Assembly (NCBI RefSeq): GCF_004134945.1
Contig: NZ_SBAP01000002.1
Coordinates: forward strand, 1-64,000
Origin: Fusobacterium_C necrophorum_A
GTDB taxonomy: Bacteria; Fusobacteriota; Fusobacteriia; Fusobacteriales; Fusobacteriaceae
Length of the DNA: 64,000 nucleotides
Direction: 5' to 3'
Part shown: positions 52,764-63,000 of the stretch, piece by piece
How the letters are laid out: each line of letters begins with the position of its first letter
Numbering within the stretch: position 1 is the first letter of the stretch
The notes under the pieces: generated by a model
Databases searched by the model: none
The model's input: only the letters and a program-made list of their open reading frames with translations
What the model was told of the DNA's origin: nothing
Translations under genes and position numbers: made by a program

Positions 52764-53635
52764 TATTTCGTCCTTTTCTCCATAAATTCCGTTAACTCTA
52801 AAAATTCTTGTAAGTCTTCTTTTGTAAACACTTCTTCCAAAGCCTTTCTTGCTTCTCTCAAACTTTCTGCCAGCATTTCTTTACTTTTCTCCAAGCCGAA
52901 AATACTTGGATAGGTTGACTTTTGCAATTTTTCATCACTTTTCACCGCTTTTCCCATTTGAGCAAAATCTCCCTCTACATCCAAAATATCATCTTTGATT
53001 TGAAAAGCAAGTCCTATGTTTCTTCCATAAATTTCCAATGCTTTTCGTTGTTCCAAAGAAGCATCCCCTAAAATGCAGGCAACTAAAATAGGTAATAATA
53101 ATAATCGCCCCGTCTTATGTTCATGAATAAAACTCAAAGTTTTATAAGAAATTTGTTTTCCTTCATATGCCACATCCATAGCTTGTCCGCCTATCATTCC
53201 GTCTACTCCGGCATACTCCGAAAACAGAGCCACAATTTCTAAAATTTTCTCCGAAGAAACTTTTCCCATACTTCCTCGCACCATGACAGAGAAAGCATTT
53301 GTCAGTAAAGCATCTCCAATCAGAATAGCATTCGCTTCCCCGAATTTTTTATGTGTTGTCAACTGCCCTCTGCGATACTCATCATTATCCATAGCGGGTA
53401 AATCATCATGAACCAGAGAATAACTATGAATCATTTCTAAGGCAAGAGCAAAGGGAAGACCCAATGCAATCTCTTTTCCTAACAAAGTCAAACTCATAAA
53501 TAAAAGCTGAGGACGAATTCGTTTCCCCCCTTGTAGGCAAGCATACTGCATTCCCTCTGCAATCCAGACCGGTGTATTGTATTGAGCTAATATTTCTTCC
53601 AATTTCTCATTAAAATATTCTCTATAATTCCTCAA
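52763..53635 (-). CDS. ispA: Polyprenyl synthetase, farnesyl diphosphate synthase type
   Basis: A 290-aa all-helical prenyltransferase with the first Asp-rich motif DDLPAMDND (the short-chain, two-residue-insert form) near residue 80 and the second FQIKDDILDVEGD near 215. GGKRIRPQLL binds diphosphate. It makes C15 farnesyl diphosphate for quinone and undecaprenyl synthesis. It overlaps xseB by 14 nt, the usual xseB-ispA pair. Confidence 0.94.
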   Translation of the reverse strand: MRNYREYFNEKLEEILAQYNTPVWIAEGMQYACLQGGKRIRPQLLFMSLTLLGKEIALGLPFALALEMIHSYSLVHDDLPAMDNDEYRRGQLTTHKKFGEANAILIGDALLTNAFSVMVRGSMGKVSSEKILEIVALFSEYAGVDGMIGGQAMDVAYEGKQISYKTLSFIHEHKTGRLLLLPILVACILGDASLEQRKALEIYGRNIGLAFQIKDDILDVEGDFAQMGKAVKSDEKLQKSTYPSIFGLEKSKEMLAESLREARKALEEVFTKEDLQEFLELTEFMEKRTK

Positions 53636-53837
53636 TCTGAAGCTCTCCTTCTTGATTTTTCATGACTTGATATAATTTCCCCTCCGCAGCTTCCAATAAA
53701 TCCGAAGATTTTTTTAATAACTTCATTGCCTTTTCGTATTCTTTGATAGAATCTTCTAAGCTCAATTCTCCGGATTCCATTTTTGCAATAATCATATCAA
53801 TCTCTGCCAAATTTGCTTCGAAACTATTCTTCTTCAT
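53622..53837 (-). CDS. xseB: Exodeoxyribonuclease VII small subunit
   Basis: A 71-aa helical protein: FEANLAEIDMIIAKMESGEL, then SLEDSIKEYEKAMKLLKK, the XseB signature. I use the ATG at 53837 because the upstream in-frame ATG at 53858 extends into the PPIase gene without a better ribosome site. It overlaps the PPIase gene by 14 nt. The partner xseA is not in this window. Confidence 0.92.
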   Translation of the reverse strand: MKKNSFEANLAEIDMIIAKMESGELSLEDSIKEYEKAMKLLKKSSDLLEAAEGKLYQVMKNQEGELQIEEL

Positions 53838-54342
53838 TGTTTTCACCAAAAATTCCATCCAATTGTTTCACAATTTCTTCCTGTGCTTTTAAAAATTCTT
53901 CCACATCTCCTAAAATTTGTATTTCTTGCATAGAATCTCCTTGAACTACCTTGTCCACAACAGCTTGATCTTCTTCTCCCACAACTTCTCCAAAAATAGT
54001 GTGCTTATAATTTAACCAATCTGTCGGCACATGAGTGATAAAAAATTGGGAACCGTTTGTATTCGGTCCGGCATTCGCCATCGCTAAAATTCCCTTTCTA
54101 TCAAAGGTAACTCCCTCTTGAAATTCATCTCCAAATTGATACCCCGGACCTCCTGCTCCTGTTCCGGTAGGATCTCCCCCTTGTATCATGAAGTTTGGAA
54201 TCACTCTATGAAATTTTAGTCCTGTATAATACCCTCTCTTTGCCAAATACACAAAATTCGTTACTGTCATAGGTGCTATTTGCGGAAACAAATGTAAACG
54301 AATATCCCCTTTTTCCGTTTTTATTATCGCTTGTAATTGCAT
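53824..54342 (-). CDS. Cyclophilin-type peptidyl-prolyl cis-trans isomerase
   Basis: A 172-aa cytoplasmic cyclophilin. The core FHRVIPNFMIQGGDPTGTG carries the catalytic Arg and GSQFFITHVPTDWLNYKHTIFG is the second active-site block. No signal peptide is present. The last ~30 residues form a short acidic tail (QLDGIFGENNEEE). It catalyses proline isomerisation during folding. It lies 27 nt after rsmD. Confidence 0.94.
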   Translation of the reverse strand: MQLQAIIKTEKGDIRLHLFPQIAPMTVTNFVYLAKRGYYTGLKFHRVIPNFMIQGGDPTGTGAGGPGYQFGDEFQEGVTFDRKGILAMANAGPNTNGSQFFITHVPTDWLNYKHTIFGEVVGEEDQAVVDKVVQGDSMQEIQILGDVEEFLKAQEEIVKQLDGIFGENNEEE

Positions 54343-54369
54343 ATTTTCCTCCTTTTATCTTGTATAAAA

Positions 54370-54918
54370 CTATCTGGTGTAAAATGTTATTACTTTTTTT
54401 TGATATCTTCTCTCGTCCACTTTTTGGAACTTTCCCACCTGATCCGCCATGTCTTCAAAGGCATGATGTTCACAAATAATAATTCCTTCTTCCTCTAAAA
54501 TTCCACAGTTGTCAATTTGTTCCAATACCTTGGTACAGACATTGTCCTGATAAGGAGGATCCATAAAAATAATATTGAATTTCTCCCCTTTTCTCGCTAA
54601 AATCTCAATGGCACGAAAGACATCATTTTTATAGGCTCTACATCTATCTTGATAACCCAAAGTATTTACATTTTCAATAATAAATCGCAAGGCCTCCGCA
54701 TCCTTTTCTATCATCACGGCTCTCTTTGCTCCTCGACTTAAAGCTTCCAAAGCAATGTTTCCGCTTCCACTGAACAAATCTAAAAAAATACTTTCTTCCA
54801 AATGAGGTGCTATGATAGAAAATAAAGCTTCCTTCACATTCGCTAAGGTAGGTCTCGTTTCAAAGCCCTTTCTTGTTTTTAATTTTCGACTTCTGGCTTC
54901 TCCTGCAATAATTCTCAC
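54370..54918 (-). CDS. rsmD: 16S rRNA (guanine(966)-N2)-methyltransferase
   Basis: A 182-aa Rossmann methyltransferase. MRIIAGEARSRKLKTRKG is the RsmD N-terminus, FLDLFSGSGNIALEALSRGA binds SAM, and IIFMDPPYQDN is the catalytic DPPY motif of N2-guanine methylases. It overlaps prmC by 4 nt. Confidence 0.95.
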   Translation of the reverse strand: MRIIAGEARSRKLKTRKGFETRPTLANVKEALFSIIAPHLEESIFLDLFSGSGNIALEALSRGAKRAVMIEKDAEALRFIIENVNTLGYQDRCRAYKNDVFRAIEILARKGEKFNIIFMDPPYQDNVCTKVLEQIDNCGILEEEGIIICEHHAFEDMADQVGKFQKVDERRYQKKVITFYTR

Positions 54919-56021
54919 TTCTCGCCTCCTTTTCTTCCTAGTACAACTCGCTGGTGTCCTCCATAATCCTCTGCAATATAAATCCCCTCAAAATTTTCTT
55001 CTTCCATCCATTCTTTTACCTGTTGTGCCTGCTGGTAGCCGACTTCAAAAAGCAAATATCCTTTTCTCTCTAAATGAGAATTTGCCTGCTGAATAATTTT
55101 TTGATAAAAAGAATAGCCGTCTCCCTCATCTGTCAAAGCATTTTTAGGCTCATATTTTTTCACTTCCGGCATCAAGTCCTCGTATTCTTCTTGGGAAATA
55201 TAGGGAGGATTGGATACAATGATATCGAAACGTTTCCCTTGCAAAGCTTCAAACAAATCGGATTGTAAAAAAGAAACATTTCGAACCAATTGATATTCCT
55301 TATTTTCTTTTGCTAAGGAGAGGGCTTTTTCACTCTTATCTATTCCCAGCACTTCTGCCTCCGGAACTTCTTTTGCAAGTGTGATGGCAATGACTCCCGA
55401 TCCCGTCCCGATGTCTAAAATACTTGGATTTTCCTTTTCCAGAGAGAGAATTTTCGCCTGCTCCACCAAAATTTCCGTATCCGCTCTGGGAATCAAAGCT
55501 CTTTCATCTGTAATAAATTCATAGCCGTAGAATTCCCATTTTCCTAGAATGTACTGCAAAGGTTTTCTGAATTTTCCACGTTGAATTAATTTTTCACGTA
55601 AATTTTGTTTCTCTTTCTCTGCAATTTCACGATGTAAATAAAGTTTCAGCATATTCCGATTCACCTGCAAAACTTCCGCAAAAATATATTCTGCATCCAA
55701 TTTCGCATTCGGAACTCCATATTTTTTTAAATAGTCTATCGACTGCTGCAATAATTTTTTATTTTCTTCTTGAAAATTGACCTCTTCTCTTTCCTCACGC
55801 AATTCCCGAAAAGATTTTTGGGTCTTTGCCATTTGATAGAGATATCTCTTAATTTCTAATTTTTCCTCTTCTTGTAACATTCTGTCATAATTCACATAAA
55901 GACTCAAACGGTCCAAATGTAAAACATCGGCAATCAACATTTCACTTTCTAAACGAGATTTTGAAAAAGAGTATTTTTTCAAATACTCTTCTGCAAACTG
56001 TAATATGTCCAATAAATTCAT
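54915..56021 (-). CDS. prmC: Release factor glutamine methyltransferase with duplicated N-terminal domain
   Basis: A 368-aa protein, about 80-90 residues longer than usual. The methyltransferase domain is standard: ILDIGTGSGVIAITLA binds SAM and IVSNPPYISQEEYE is the catalytic NPPY. The extra length comes from a second copy of the N-terminal helical domain: residues about 4-75 (FSKSRLESEMLIADVLHLDR) and about 88-155 (VPNAKLDAEYIFAEVLQVNR) align with each other. PrmC methylates the GGQ glutamine of release factors, here RF1 encoded 1 nt upstream. Confidence 0.94.
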   Translation of the reverse strand: MNLLDILQFAEEYLKKYSFSKSRLESEMLIADVLHLDRLSLYVNYDRMLQEEEKLEIKRYLYQMAKTQKSFRELREEREEVNFQEENKKLLQQSIDYLKKYGVPNAKLDAEYIFAEVLQVNRNMLKLYLHREIAEKEKQNLREKLIQRGKFRKPLQYILGKWEFYGYEFITDERALIPRADTEILVEQAKILSLEKENPSILDIGTGSGVIAITLAKEVPEAEVLGIDKSEKALSLAKENKEYQLVRNVSFLQSDLFEALQGKRFDIIVSNPPYISQEEYEDLMPEVKKYEPKNALTDEGDGYSFYQKIIQQANSHLERKGYLLFEVGYQQAQQVKEWMEEENFEGIYIAEDYGGHQRVVLGRKGGEK

Positions 56022-56022
56022 C

Positions 56023-57102
56023 TTATTCTTCTCCGGAAGCAGATAACATCTCTGCCTGACTAAACGTAATCAAAGCATCAATCATTTCATCTAAATCTCC
56101 GTCTAAAAATGCTTCCAATTGATGCACGGTCAATTTAATTCTATGGTCTGTAATTCTTCCTTGTGGGAAATTATAGGTTCGAATCTTTTCCGCTCTATCT
56201 CCGGTTCCTACTTGTAGTCGTCTCTCCCCTTCAATTTCACTTCTTTGTTTTTCAATTTCCATTTCCAACAATTTCGATGCTAAGTGCTTCATGGCTTTTT
56301 CTCTATTTTTCAATTGAGAACGTTCATCTTGGCATTGCACTATGACTCCTGTCGGTAAATGCGTAATACGAACTGCCGAATCTGTCATATTGACGTGTTG
56401 TCCTCCGGCTCCCCCGGAACGATAGGTATCAATTTTTAAATCTTTCGGATCAATTTGCACTTCCGTAATATCTTCTACTTCAGGAAGAACCGCTACCGTA
56501 GCAGTAGAAGTATGAATTCTTCCCGCCGATTCCGTTTTAGGAACTCTTTGTACTCTATGTACACCGGATTCAAATTTTAATTTTGAATAGGCTCCGAATC
56601 CTTGAATGCTGAAAGCAACTTCTTTCAATCCGTCCAAACCTTCCAAGTCTTGCTTTTCAATAATTTCTACCTTCCATTTTTTTCTTTCGGCATAACGACA
56701 ATACATTCGGAACAAATCTCCGGCAAAGATAGCCGCTTCATCTCCTCCGGCTCCTCCTCGAATTTCTACAATAACGTTGTTATCATCGTTCGGATCTTTC
56801 GGCAACAATAAAATTTTCAATTCTTTTTCCAATTCCGGCATTTTATCTTCGTTTTCTTTCAATTCTTCCTGCATCATCACACGCATATCTTCATCTTTTT
56901 CCGTCTTTAAGCTTTCTTTGATGAAATCCACCTCTTCCTTGACTGCCTTATATTCTTTGTATTTTTCAATCAAAGGAGTTAGAGCATTTAAGTTCTTATT
57001 GCACTCTATCATCTTTTTAGGATCGTTCAAAACCTCCGGGGAACTTAACAAAGTATGTAATTCCTCATATCTCGCTACTACTTCTTCTAATTTGTCAAAC
57101 AT
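56023..57102 (-). CDS. prfA: Peptide chain release factor 1
   Basis: A 359-aa class I release factor. The GGQ loop is RSGGAGGQHVNMTDSAVR near residue 233, and the codon-recognition region reads HRVQRVPKTESAGRIHTSTA with a PxT-type element as expected for RF1 (UAA/UAG). GAAGGAGAG precedes the ATG. It is the first gene of the long prfA-prmC-rsmD run, just after an extended -10 promoter. Confidence 0.97.
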   Translation of the reverse strand: MFDKLEEVVARYEELHTLLSSPEVLNDPKKMIECNKNLNALTPLIEKYKEYKAVKEEVDFIKESLKTEKDEDMRVMMQEELKENEDKMPELEKELKILLLPKDPNDDNNVIVEIRGGAGGDEAAIFAGDLFRMYCRYAERKKWKVEIIEKQDLEGLDGLKEVAFSIQGFGAYSKLKFESGVHRVQRVPKTESAGRIHTSTATVAVLPEVEDITEVQIDPKDLKIDTYRSGGAGGQHVNMTDSAVRITHLPTGVIVQCQDERSQLKNREKAMKHLASKLLEMEIEKQRSEIEGERRLQVGTGDRAEKIRTYNFPQGRITDHRIKLTVHQLEAFLDGDLDEMIDALITFSQAEMLSASGEE

Positions 57103-57134
57103 TCTATTCTCTCCTTCTTTTCAATTAACAAAAT

Positions 57135-57143
57135 ATTATACCA
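57135..57143 (-). promoter_or_regulatory. Extended -10 promoter ahead of prfA
   Basis: On the minus strand TGGTATAAT lies 33-41 nt before the prfA ATG; no clear -35. Confidence 0.55.
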
Positions 57144-57192
57144 TACATCAAGGCATTGTTGCCATTCTTTTTCATTTTTTCTTCATCTCTTC

Positions 57193-57870
57193 TTAAAAAT
57201 GGAATTTGATATTCGATTTGCGAAAGGGTAAATACAATAAAATACTTTCTATGATATAGATTCCCTCCACAGGTAATAAATAATAGGGCCAAGCTCCGAA
57301 ATAACTCAACAAAGTAGTTGTTTCCGGAACACGATTGACAAAAAGATAATTGGTTCCCAATTCTTGATTCACAAAGTACATAAGTACCGCCCATAAATTG
57401 ATGAAAAGAAATGCCATGAGCATTCCCGTTTTTGTAGGTCGAAATCGAAAATGTATCAAAGCAAATAAAGCACTGAACACAAGATAAAAATGCGTGATAA
57501 AAAAGCTAATCGTCCAAAAATTAGGATAGGCAAAAATAATATCCGGTGTCAGTATGGCAAAAATAGCCCCCACAAACCAAAAGTATACCAATTGGAATAA
57601 AAATTTGGAGTGAAAAAACATCATAAAAAGAGAAAGAATAATCGTCAAATTACACAGATGAAAAGGTAACATACGATAAATTTCTTCTCCTAAAAAACTA
57701 TGACGGTAATACATTTCCGCTAATTTTATGATTAATACGGAAACGGAAATCCATTTTGCCAAAAGTTGCGGTCGGATTAAAAATCCCAAAATAATTAAAA
57801 GCAATACGGATATGACCCCGACCAATATCATAATCATATGCGACGTTCCAAATAACACAAACATCTCCAC
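57193..57870 (-). CDS. YwaF/TIGR02206-family integral membrane protein
   Basis: A 225-aa protein with about seven hydrophobic helices. It has the family features: an N-terminal FGTSHMIMIL helix with His, LPFHLCNLTIILS in the third helix (His-Leu-Cys) and a late NYLFVNRVPETTTLLSYFGAWPYYLLP loop. The family is related to TMEM164. Its conserved His and Cys suggest an acyltransferase-like membrane enzyme, but no function is proven in bacteria. It lies 12 nt after rnhA. Confidence 0.82.
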   Translation of the reverse strand: MEMFVLFGTSHMIMILVGVISVLLLIILGFLIRPQLLAKWISVSVLIIKLAEMYYRHSFLGEEIYRMLPFHLCNLTIILSLFMMFFHSKFLFQLVYFWFVGAIFAILTPDIIFAYPNFWTISFFITHFYLVFSALFALIHFRFRPTKTGMLMAFLFINLWAVLMYFVNQELGTNYLFVNRVPETTTLLSYFGAWPYYLLPVEGIYIIESILLYLPFRKSNIKFHF

Positions 57871-57882
57871 TTGTTGTCCTCC

Positions 57883-58494
57883 TCATTTATGAAACCCCAA
57901 ATCCGCAGGATTGATGTCCCCCGAAATATAGGAAATTTTTCCTCCCAATGCTTCAAACCGTTTTCTTTTCTTAATAACTTCCTGAATAAGCAATACCGTA
58001 TCTTTCTCTAATTTTTCAGGGTGAAATCTCCCTTGTGACCAGAATTCCAAAACCAAATTGCTATCTCCATAAATATGGAATATTTTTTTCTTGATGGCAA
58101 GATCAATTGCCAAGGAAAGTCCTGTTAACTCTCCATAATTATTGGTTTTCGAAAAGCCCAGAGCTCGATTTCCAAATTCATTGCAGTCCTCCTCCAATAA
58201 GGAATTTCCAAATTTATCACTTACCCTGACTTCCACACCGATACCCCGACCGGTCCCCGCATCAAAATAAATTCCTTCTTCCAATTCTCTTTTCTGAATC
58301 TCTTTCTTTTGAAATGCTTCTTTTTTCTCATAAATAGCACCTCTTGTTAGCCAATTCTGTGCCTGAATTTTATCCGGAAACGACTTATATCTTGCCTTTT
58401 TTACTCCTTTTATTTTTTCCTGACACTCCGCCCATGTAGTTACAATTCCGCTCTCTCCTGTCAGTTCTAAAAAATATGCATATACTTTTGCCAT
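57883..58494 (-). CDS. Ribonuclease H with N-terminal viroplasmin-like domain
   Basis: A 203-aa protein. Residues 1-50 (TTWAECQEKIKGVKKARYKS) are the viroplasmin/RNase H N-terminal hybrid-binding domain. The RNase H1-like catalytic part carries acidic residues in YFDAGTG, NNYGELTG, YGDSNLV and NPADLGF, the expected D-E-D-D set. It removes RNA from RNA-DNA hybrids. The catalytic domain is somewhat divergent from E. coli RnhA. It follows the hypothetical protein gene by 8 nt. Confidence 0.85.
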   Translation of the reverse strand: MAKVYAYFLELTGESGIVTTWAECQEKIKGVKKARYKSFPDKIQAQNWLTRGAIYEKKEAFQKKEIQKRELEEGIYFDAGTGRGIGVEVRVSDKFGNSLLEEDCNEFGNRALGFSKTNNYGELTGLSLAIDLAIKKKIFHIYGDSNLVLEFWSQGRFHPEKLEKDTVLLIQEVIKKRKRFEALGGKISYISGDINPADLGFHK

Positions 58495-58502
58495 CTCTCC
58501 CC

Positions 58503-59075
58503 CTAGTAATTATCTCGATAACGAGTTAAAAAGGACAGATATAGATGAAATAATCTCTCATCATATTTTACCGCTTGCATGCAAACTTGAAAAGCTCTTA
58601 AAACTTCTCTTTTCTGAGCTTCTTTTTCTCCTAATTCTACAAAGCTATGCAGTAATTTCCAAAAAGTTTCTTCCTCTCTTAAAAAGAGCTCTTTTGCATA
58701 TCTCTTCGCATGTTCAAAATTTTGATGAACTAAAGTTGTCATCAATTTTTGTTTTAAAACCGGAATTTCCACATTGGAAAGTCTTGCAATTGGATGAATT
58801 CGTTGCCTTTCTTCCGGAGTTCCATAGTCTAAAATCATTTTTGCCAATATTTTTGCATTTTCTTCATATGGAAATTCCAATAAAATAGGGTTTACCTTTT
58901 TTCGACAAATTTCCCCCTCTACATTCACGGTAAAATAAGACCTTTTATCCATAATTTCTGCAAACTCTGAAAATACTTTATACTTTCCTCGTTCCCGAAT
59001 TTCTTCTTCCAACTCCGCTATTCCAATCGTACGAAATTTTTTTATGATTTCTGCTTTCTTCAAATTAGCCTCCAT
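58503..59075 (-). CDS. Conserved hypothetical protein, helical
   Basis: A 190-aa, mostly helical cytoplasmic protein with no signal peptide or membrane segment. Segments such as LKQKLMTTLVHQNFEHAKRY and EEETFWKLLHSFVELGEK have the look of helical-repeat scaffolds. It overlaps lpxK by 16 nt and is 8 nt from rnhA, so it is co-translated with envelope and RNA-metabolism genes. I do not recognise a family and assign no function. Confidence 0.7.
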   Translation of the reverse strand: MEANLKKAEIIKKFRTIGIAELEEEIRERGKYKVFSEFAEIMDKRSYFTVNVEGEICRKKVNPILLEFPYEENAKILAKMILDYGTPEERQRIHPIARLSNVEIPVLKQKLMTTLVHQNFEHAKRYAKELFLREEETFWKLLHSFVELGEKEAQKREVLRAFQVCMQAVKYDERLFHLYLSFLTRYRDNY

Positions 59076-60079
59076 GTTTTCAAACTGTGATCTTCCAACA
59101 TTGTAAATTCAATCTTCAGTACATAAAGATTCGGAATATCTAAATGTTTTGGAAATTTCACAAAGTCTTTCTCCGTTGTTAAAATATAGTCCGCTTCCAT
59201 TTGCTCCGCTCTTCTTTGAATTCGGAGCAAATCTTTTTCTTTAAAATTATGATGATCCATAAAATCAATTCTTTCGATATAACTCGGTTCCAAAGCCAAC
59301 ACAGTTTTCTCAAAATTTAGAGGATTGGCAAGTCCCGAAAAAATTAAAACTCTCTTTCCTTGGATCCAAAATAGAGGTTTTAAATTTCCTGCCATATCTC
59401 GTAAAGAATGAACTCCATGCTTGGCAACGGAAATTTCTTTATGAAAAGAAGACTTCAAATACTTTTTAATTTTTTCCACTTCTCTTTCGCTCACCAAATC
59501 GGATTTTGTAATAATAAATTCCTCCGCTCTTTTTGCTCCGTTTTTAAAACTTTCCCGTAGAGTCCCCCAAGGCAGCAGATATCTTCCCCCAAAGGGGTTG
59601 GTGGCATCCACCAGTACAACATCCCAATTTCTAGCCAATCTTCTATGCTGAAATCCGTCATCCAAAACGATAGTATCCACATAAAAATGCTTCCTTGCAA
59701 AGAGACAAGCATGGTAGCGATTCTTACTGACAATAATGGGTACATTTAAATTCAGAGCATGAATATATGGTTCATCGCCGCTTTCTTGCGGACTTGCAAA
59801 AATCACCCGTCCATCACTGACTAAACAAGGTTCATTTTTTCGTTTTCCACGATAACCCCTGGAAACAACTGCCACGTTCTTTCCCATTTTTTGCAATTTT
59901 TTTACAAAAAACTGAACTGCGGGAGTCTTTCCCGTTCCTCCCACGGATATATTTCCAATACAAATAATCTCCACACCTTTGACATGATAAATAGGCAAAA
60001 GTCCTTTATCATACAAAAAATTCCGAAAACTTGTAATAAAATAATAAATGTAGGAAAGTATTTTCATCTTTTCCACCAT
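59060..60079 (-). CDS. lpxK: Tetraacyldisaccharide 4'-kinase (lipid A)
   Basis: A 339-aa inner-membrane-associated kinase. The N-terminal hydrophobic helix is followed by IICIGNISVGGTGKTPAVQF, the LpxK P-loop, then VVSRGYRGKRKNEP and VLDDGFQHRRLARNWDVVLVDA, which contains the conserved catalytic residues. It phosphorylates the 4' position of the lipid A precursor, proving an LPS-bearing outer membrane. Two start ATGs (residues 1 and 5) are possible. It is 6 nt after smc. Confidence 0.95.
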   Translation of the reverse strand: MVEKMKILSYIYYFITSFRNFLYDKGLLPIYHVKGVEIICIGNISVGGTGKTPAVQFFVKKLQKMGKNVAVVSRGYRGKRKNEPCLVSDGRVIFASPQESGDEPYIHALNLNVPIIVSKNRYHACLFARKHFYVDTIVLDDGFQHRRLARNWDVVLVDATNPFGGRYLLPWGTLRESFKNGAKRAEEFIITKSDLVSEREVEKIKKYLKSSFHKEISVAKHGVHSLRDMAGNLKPLFWIQGKRVLIFSGLANPLNFEKTVLALEPSYIERIDFMDHHNFKEKDLLRIQRRAEQMEADYILTTEKDFVKFPKHLDIPNLYVLKIEFTMLEDHSLKTWRLI

Positions 60080-60085
60080 CTTCCT

Positions 60086-63000
60086 TTAAAATTTTACAGG
60101 AACCACCTTTGAAATTCCTATTTCTTTGTTCATCGTCACACCAAAAATACTGTCAGATTCCTTCATCGTATCTTTATTATGTGTAATTAAAATAAATTGA
60201 GATTGTGAAGTAAATTCTTTTAATTTTGCAATGAGTTTTCGTGTATTTTTTTCATCCAAAGCCGCTTCAATTTCATCTAAAAAGGTAAAGGGACTTGGTT
60301 TATACATGAAAATGGACATAATAAAAGCAATGGCAACCATAGATTTCTCTCCACCGGACAAGAGAGAAAGAGATTGTCGCTTCTTATTTTTAAATTTTAC
60401 AAAAATTTCAACTCCGGCATTCTCAAATTCTTCCGCTTCCACCAGATTTAATTTTCCCTCCGAATTATCTAAAGTCTCCATACACATCTTATTAAAATTC
60501 TCACTGATGATATGATAAGCCTCTTGAAATCTTTCATAAATAGTATCTTTAATCTCGGCAATCAAATCCAATAGCACTTTCTTCCCACGTACCAAATCAT
60601 CTCGTTGACTTCCCAGATAGGAATACTTTTCTTTCAATTCTCGGAACTCTTCGATTGCCAACAAATTCACATCTCCAAAAGATAGTAACTTTGCCTCTAA
60701 ACTACGCAAACTTTCTTTTCGGCTTCTCATTTTTTCAAAGGGAAAAATTTCCGCTTCTATCTCATGCAAGCTTTCCATTTCTTCTTCTAAAGAAATCATA
60801 TCTTCTTGAATTTTTTCCAATTTTTCCTGTGTTCTTTGATACTTATCTTTTATGAATAGTAAGCGACTTTCCGTTTCTTTATATCTCTTGTGAAACTCTC
60901 GTTCTTTTTCTACATTTTGCTTATCTTGTTCATGGAGCTTTTCCATTTCCTTGCTTTCCTTATGATACTCTTCCAGTGTACTTTCAATTTTTTTAGCCAA
61001 GTCCAGCTGCTTTTCTTCCAACGAAATTTTTCCATTTTGCAGCACTTCTATTCTGGCTTCCAATTCCTGTTCCAAATCCTGCAACTCTTTTTCTTCTTTT
61101 TGAATTCTTTCTTCTTCTTGCAACAATTGTTCCCAATTATTTTTGCTATTCAAAAATAAAATACGAACATCTGAAAATTTCTCTCTTTGCTTCTCAATTC
61201 TCTCATGCAATTCCTTACTTTTTTCCCGAATTTCTTGACTTTCCTGTTTTAAGCTTTCTGAAAGTTGAATCAATTCCTCTTTTTGAGCCTGTGTCGAAGT
61301 CATTTTCTTTTCAAATTCTTTTGTGTATCGAATTTCTTCTTCCAATTCCATATTGGCAATTCGAAGTTCTTTTTCCATACGAGTTCTTTTTTCCTGTAGG
61401 CTTTCCACATATTCTTCTGCCAATTTCTTTTGCTTTCGAAGACTGTCCACCGTCATATCCAAAGTGGCAATCTCATTTTCATATACTTCCAATTGCTTAC
61501 TGTATTCATCCAAAGTTTGATTGCCTTTTTGAATTCCGGCAGACAATATTTGCAAATCCTCTTCTAACTTCTTCCTTTCCTTTTTTCTCTCCAATAATTG
61601 AGCAGCCACTCCCTTACTCTGTTCTCCTCCACTGATTCTCCCCCGAGAAGAAACCAATTCTCCGGCAAGAGTTACAATGTTCCCTGAAAAAGAATTGGTT
61701 TTGGAAATCTGAATGGCTGTTTCATAGGTCTCCACAATCAGTAAATTTCCTAAAACAAAATCCACCGCTTTTCGATATTTCTTTTCACTCTCAACCAAAT
61801 CTGCCGCAATTCCAAGAACGCCTGATGCTTTTTGAGAAAATGTTTTTTTAGTCCCTTTCAACATATCCAAAGGAAGAAAAGAAGCTTTTCCTGCTTTTCG
61901 TTCCCGCAAATGTTGAATGGCTTGCTTCGCAACTTGACTGTTTTCTACCACAATATCCTGCAAACTTCCCGATACGGCCGCTTCTATCGCCTGCTCCAAA
62001 TGTTCGGGAATTTGAATTAAAGCTAAAAACACACCCTCTACTCCCGGAATATTCGCCTGTAATACCTCCCGAACTCCTTTATAGTACCCCTCATTATTTT
62101 CTTCCATTCGTAGAATCGCTTCATATCTGGCACTATTTCTCTTTTCTTCAAATTCCAACTGTCGTAATTTTTCTGCCCCCTTGTTCAAAGCAATACTTAA
62201 CCTACTGATTTCTTCTTCCACAAATTGAGTTCTGCTCTCCGCTTCCTGCAATTTTTCCTCTTGTTGCTTTTTTTGATTCTCTGCTGTCAAACATTCCTGC
62301 TTCACTGCTTCCAATTTTTTATGATTTTCTTCCGCATCCGCCTGTAAGTTTTTGACTCGATTTTCACTACTTTGCATTCTTTTGTTGGAAGTTTCCAAAT
62401 CATTGATAACATTTAACTTTTGCAGCTCTATTTCTCGCAACTTGTGATCTTTCACTTCCAATGTTTCTTCCAAAATCTTTTTTTCCTGCTCCAAGTCTTT
62501 TAATACTACTTCAAACACTTGATTTTTTTCGTCCAAGTCTTCAATTTTCTTTTTTAATTCTTCCTTTTTCAGAAAAAAACTTCTCTTATTGCGCGCGCTC
62601 TCTTCTCTTTTTTTCTTTTCTTGTAAGAGTCTTTCCTTTTTTTCATCCAATTCTCGTTGAAAAGCCGCCTGCCTTTCTTGCACACGAACTTTCTCCCGTT
62701 CCTGTTCCTCTAAAAAGCTTCGTAAATTTTCATTTTTAGAAGAAATTTCTTCCATTTTTTCTTGTAGTTTCTTTTTTTCTTCCTCTAAGCGATGAATCCT
62801 TTCCTCCGTATCTGCCAATTCTTTCTCAAAAGTTTGACAGTTTTCTGCAAAACTTTCCTGCTCCTTCGTCGCCGTTTCTCGCTCTTCTTGTTTTTGATGA
62901 TAGTCCGTCATCAAAATACTTTTTTGAGCTCTTTGTTTTTCCTCTCTAACATCCAAATATCGTTGAGCAACTTCTGCTTGTTTTTCCACACGATTTTTAT

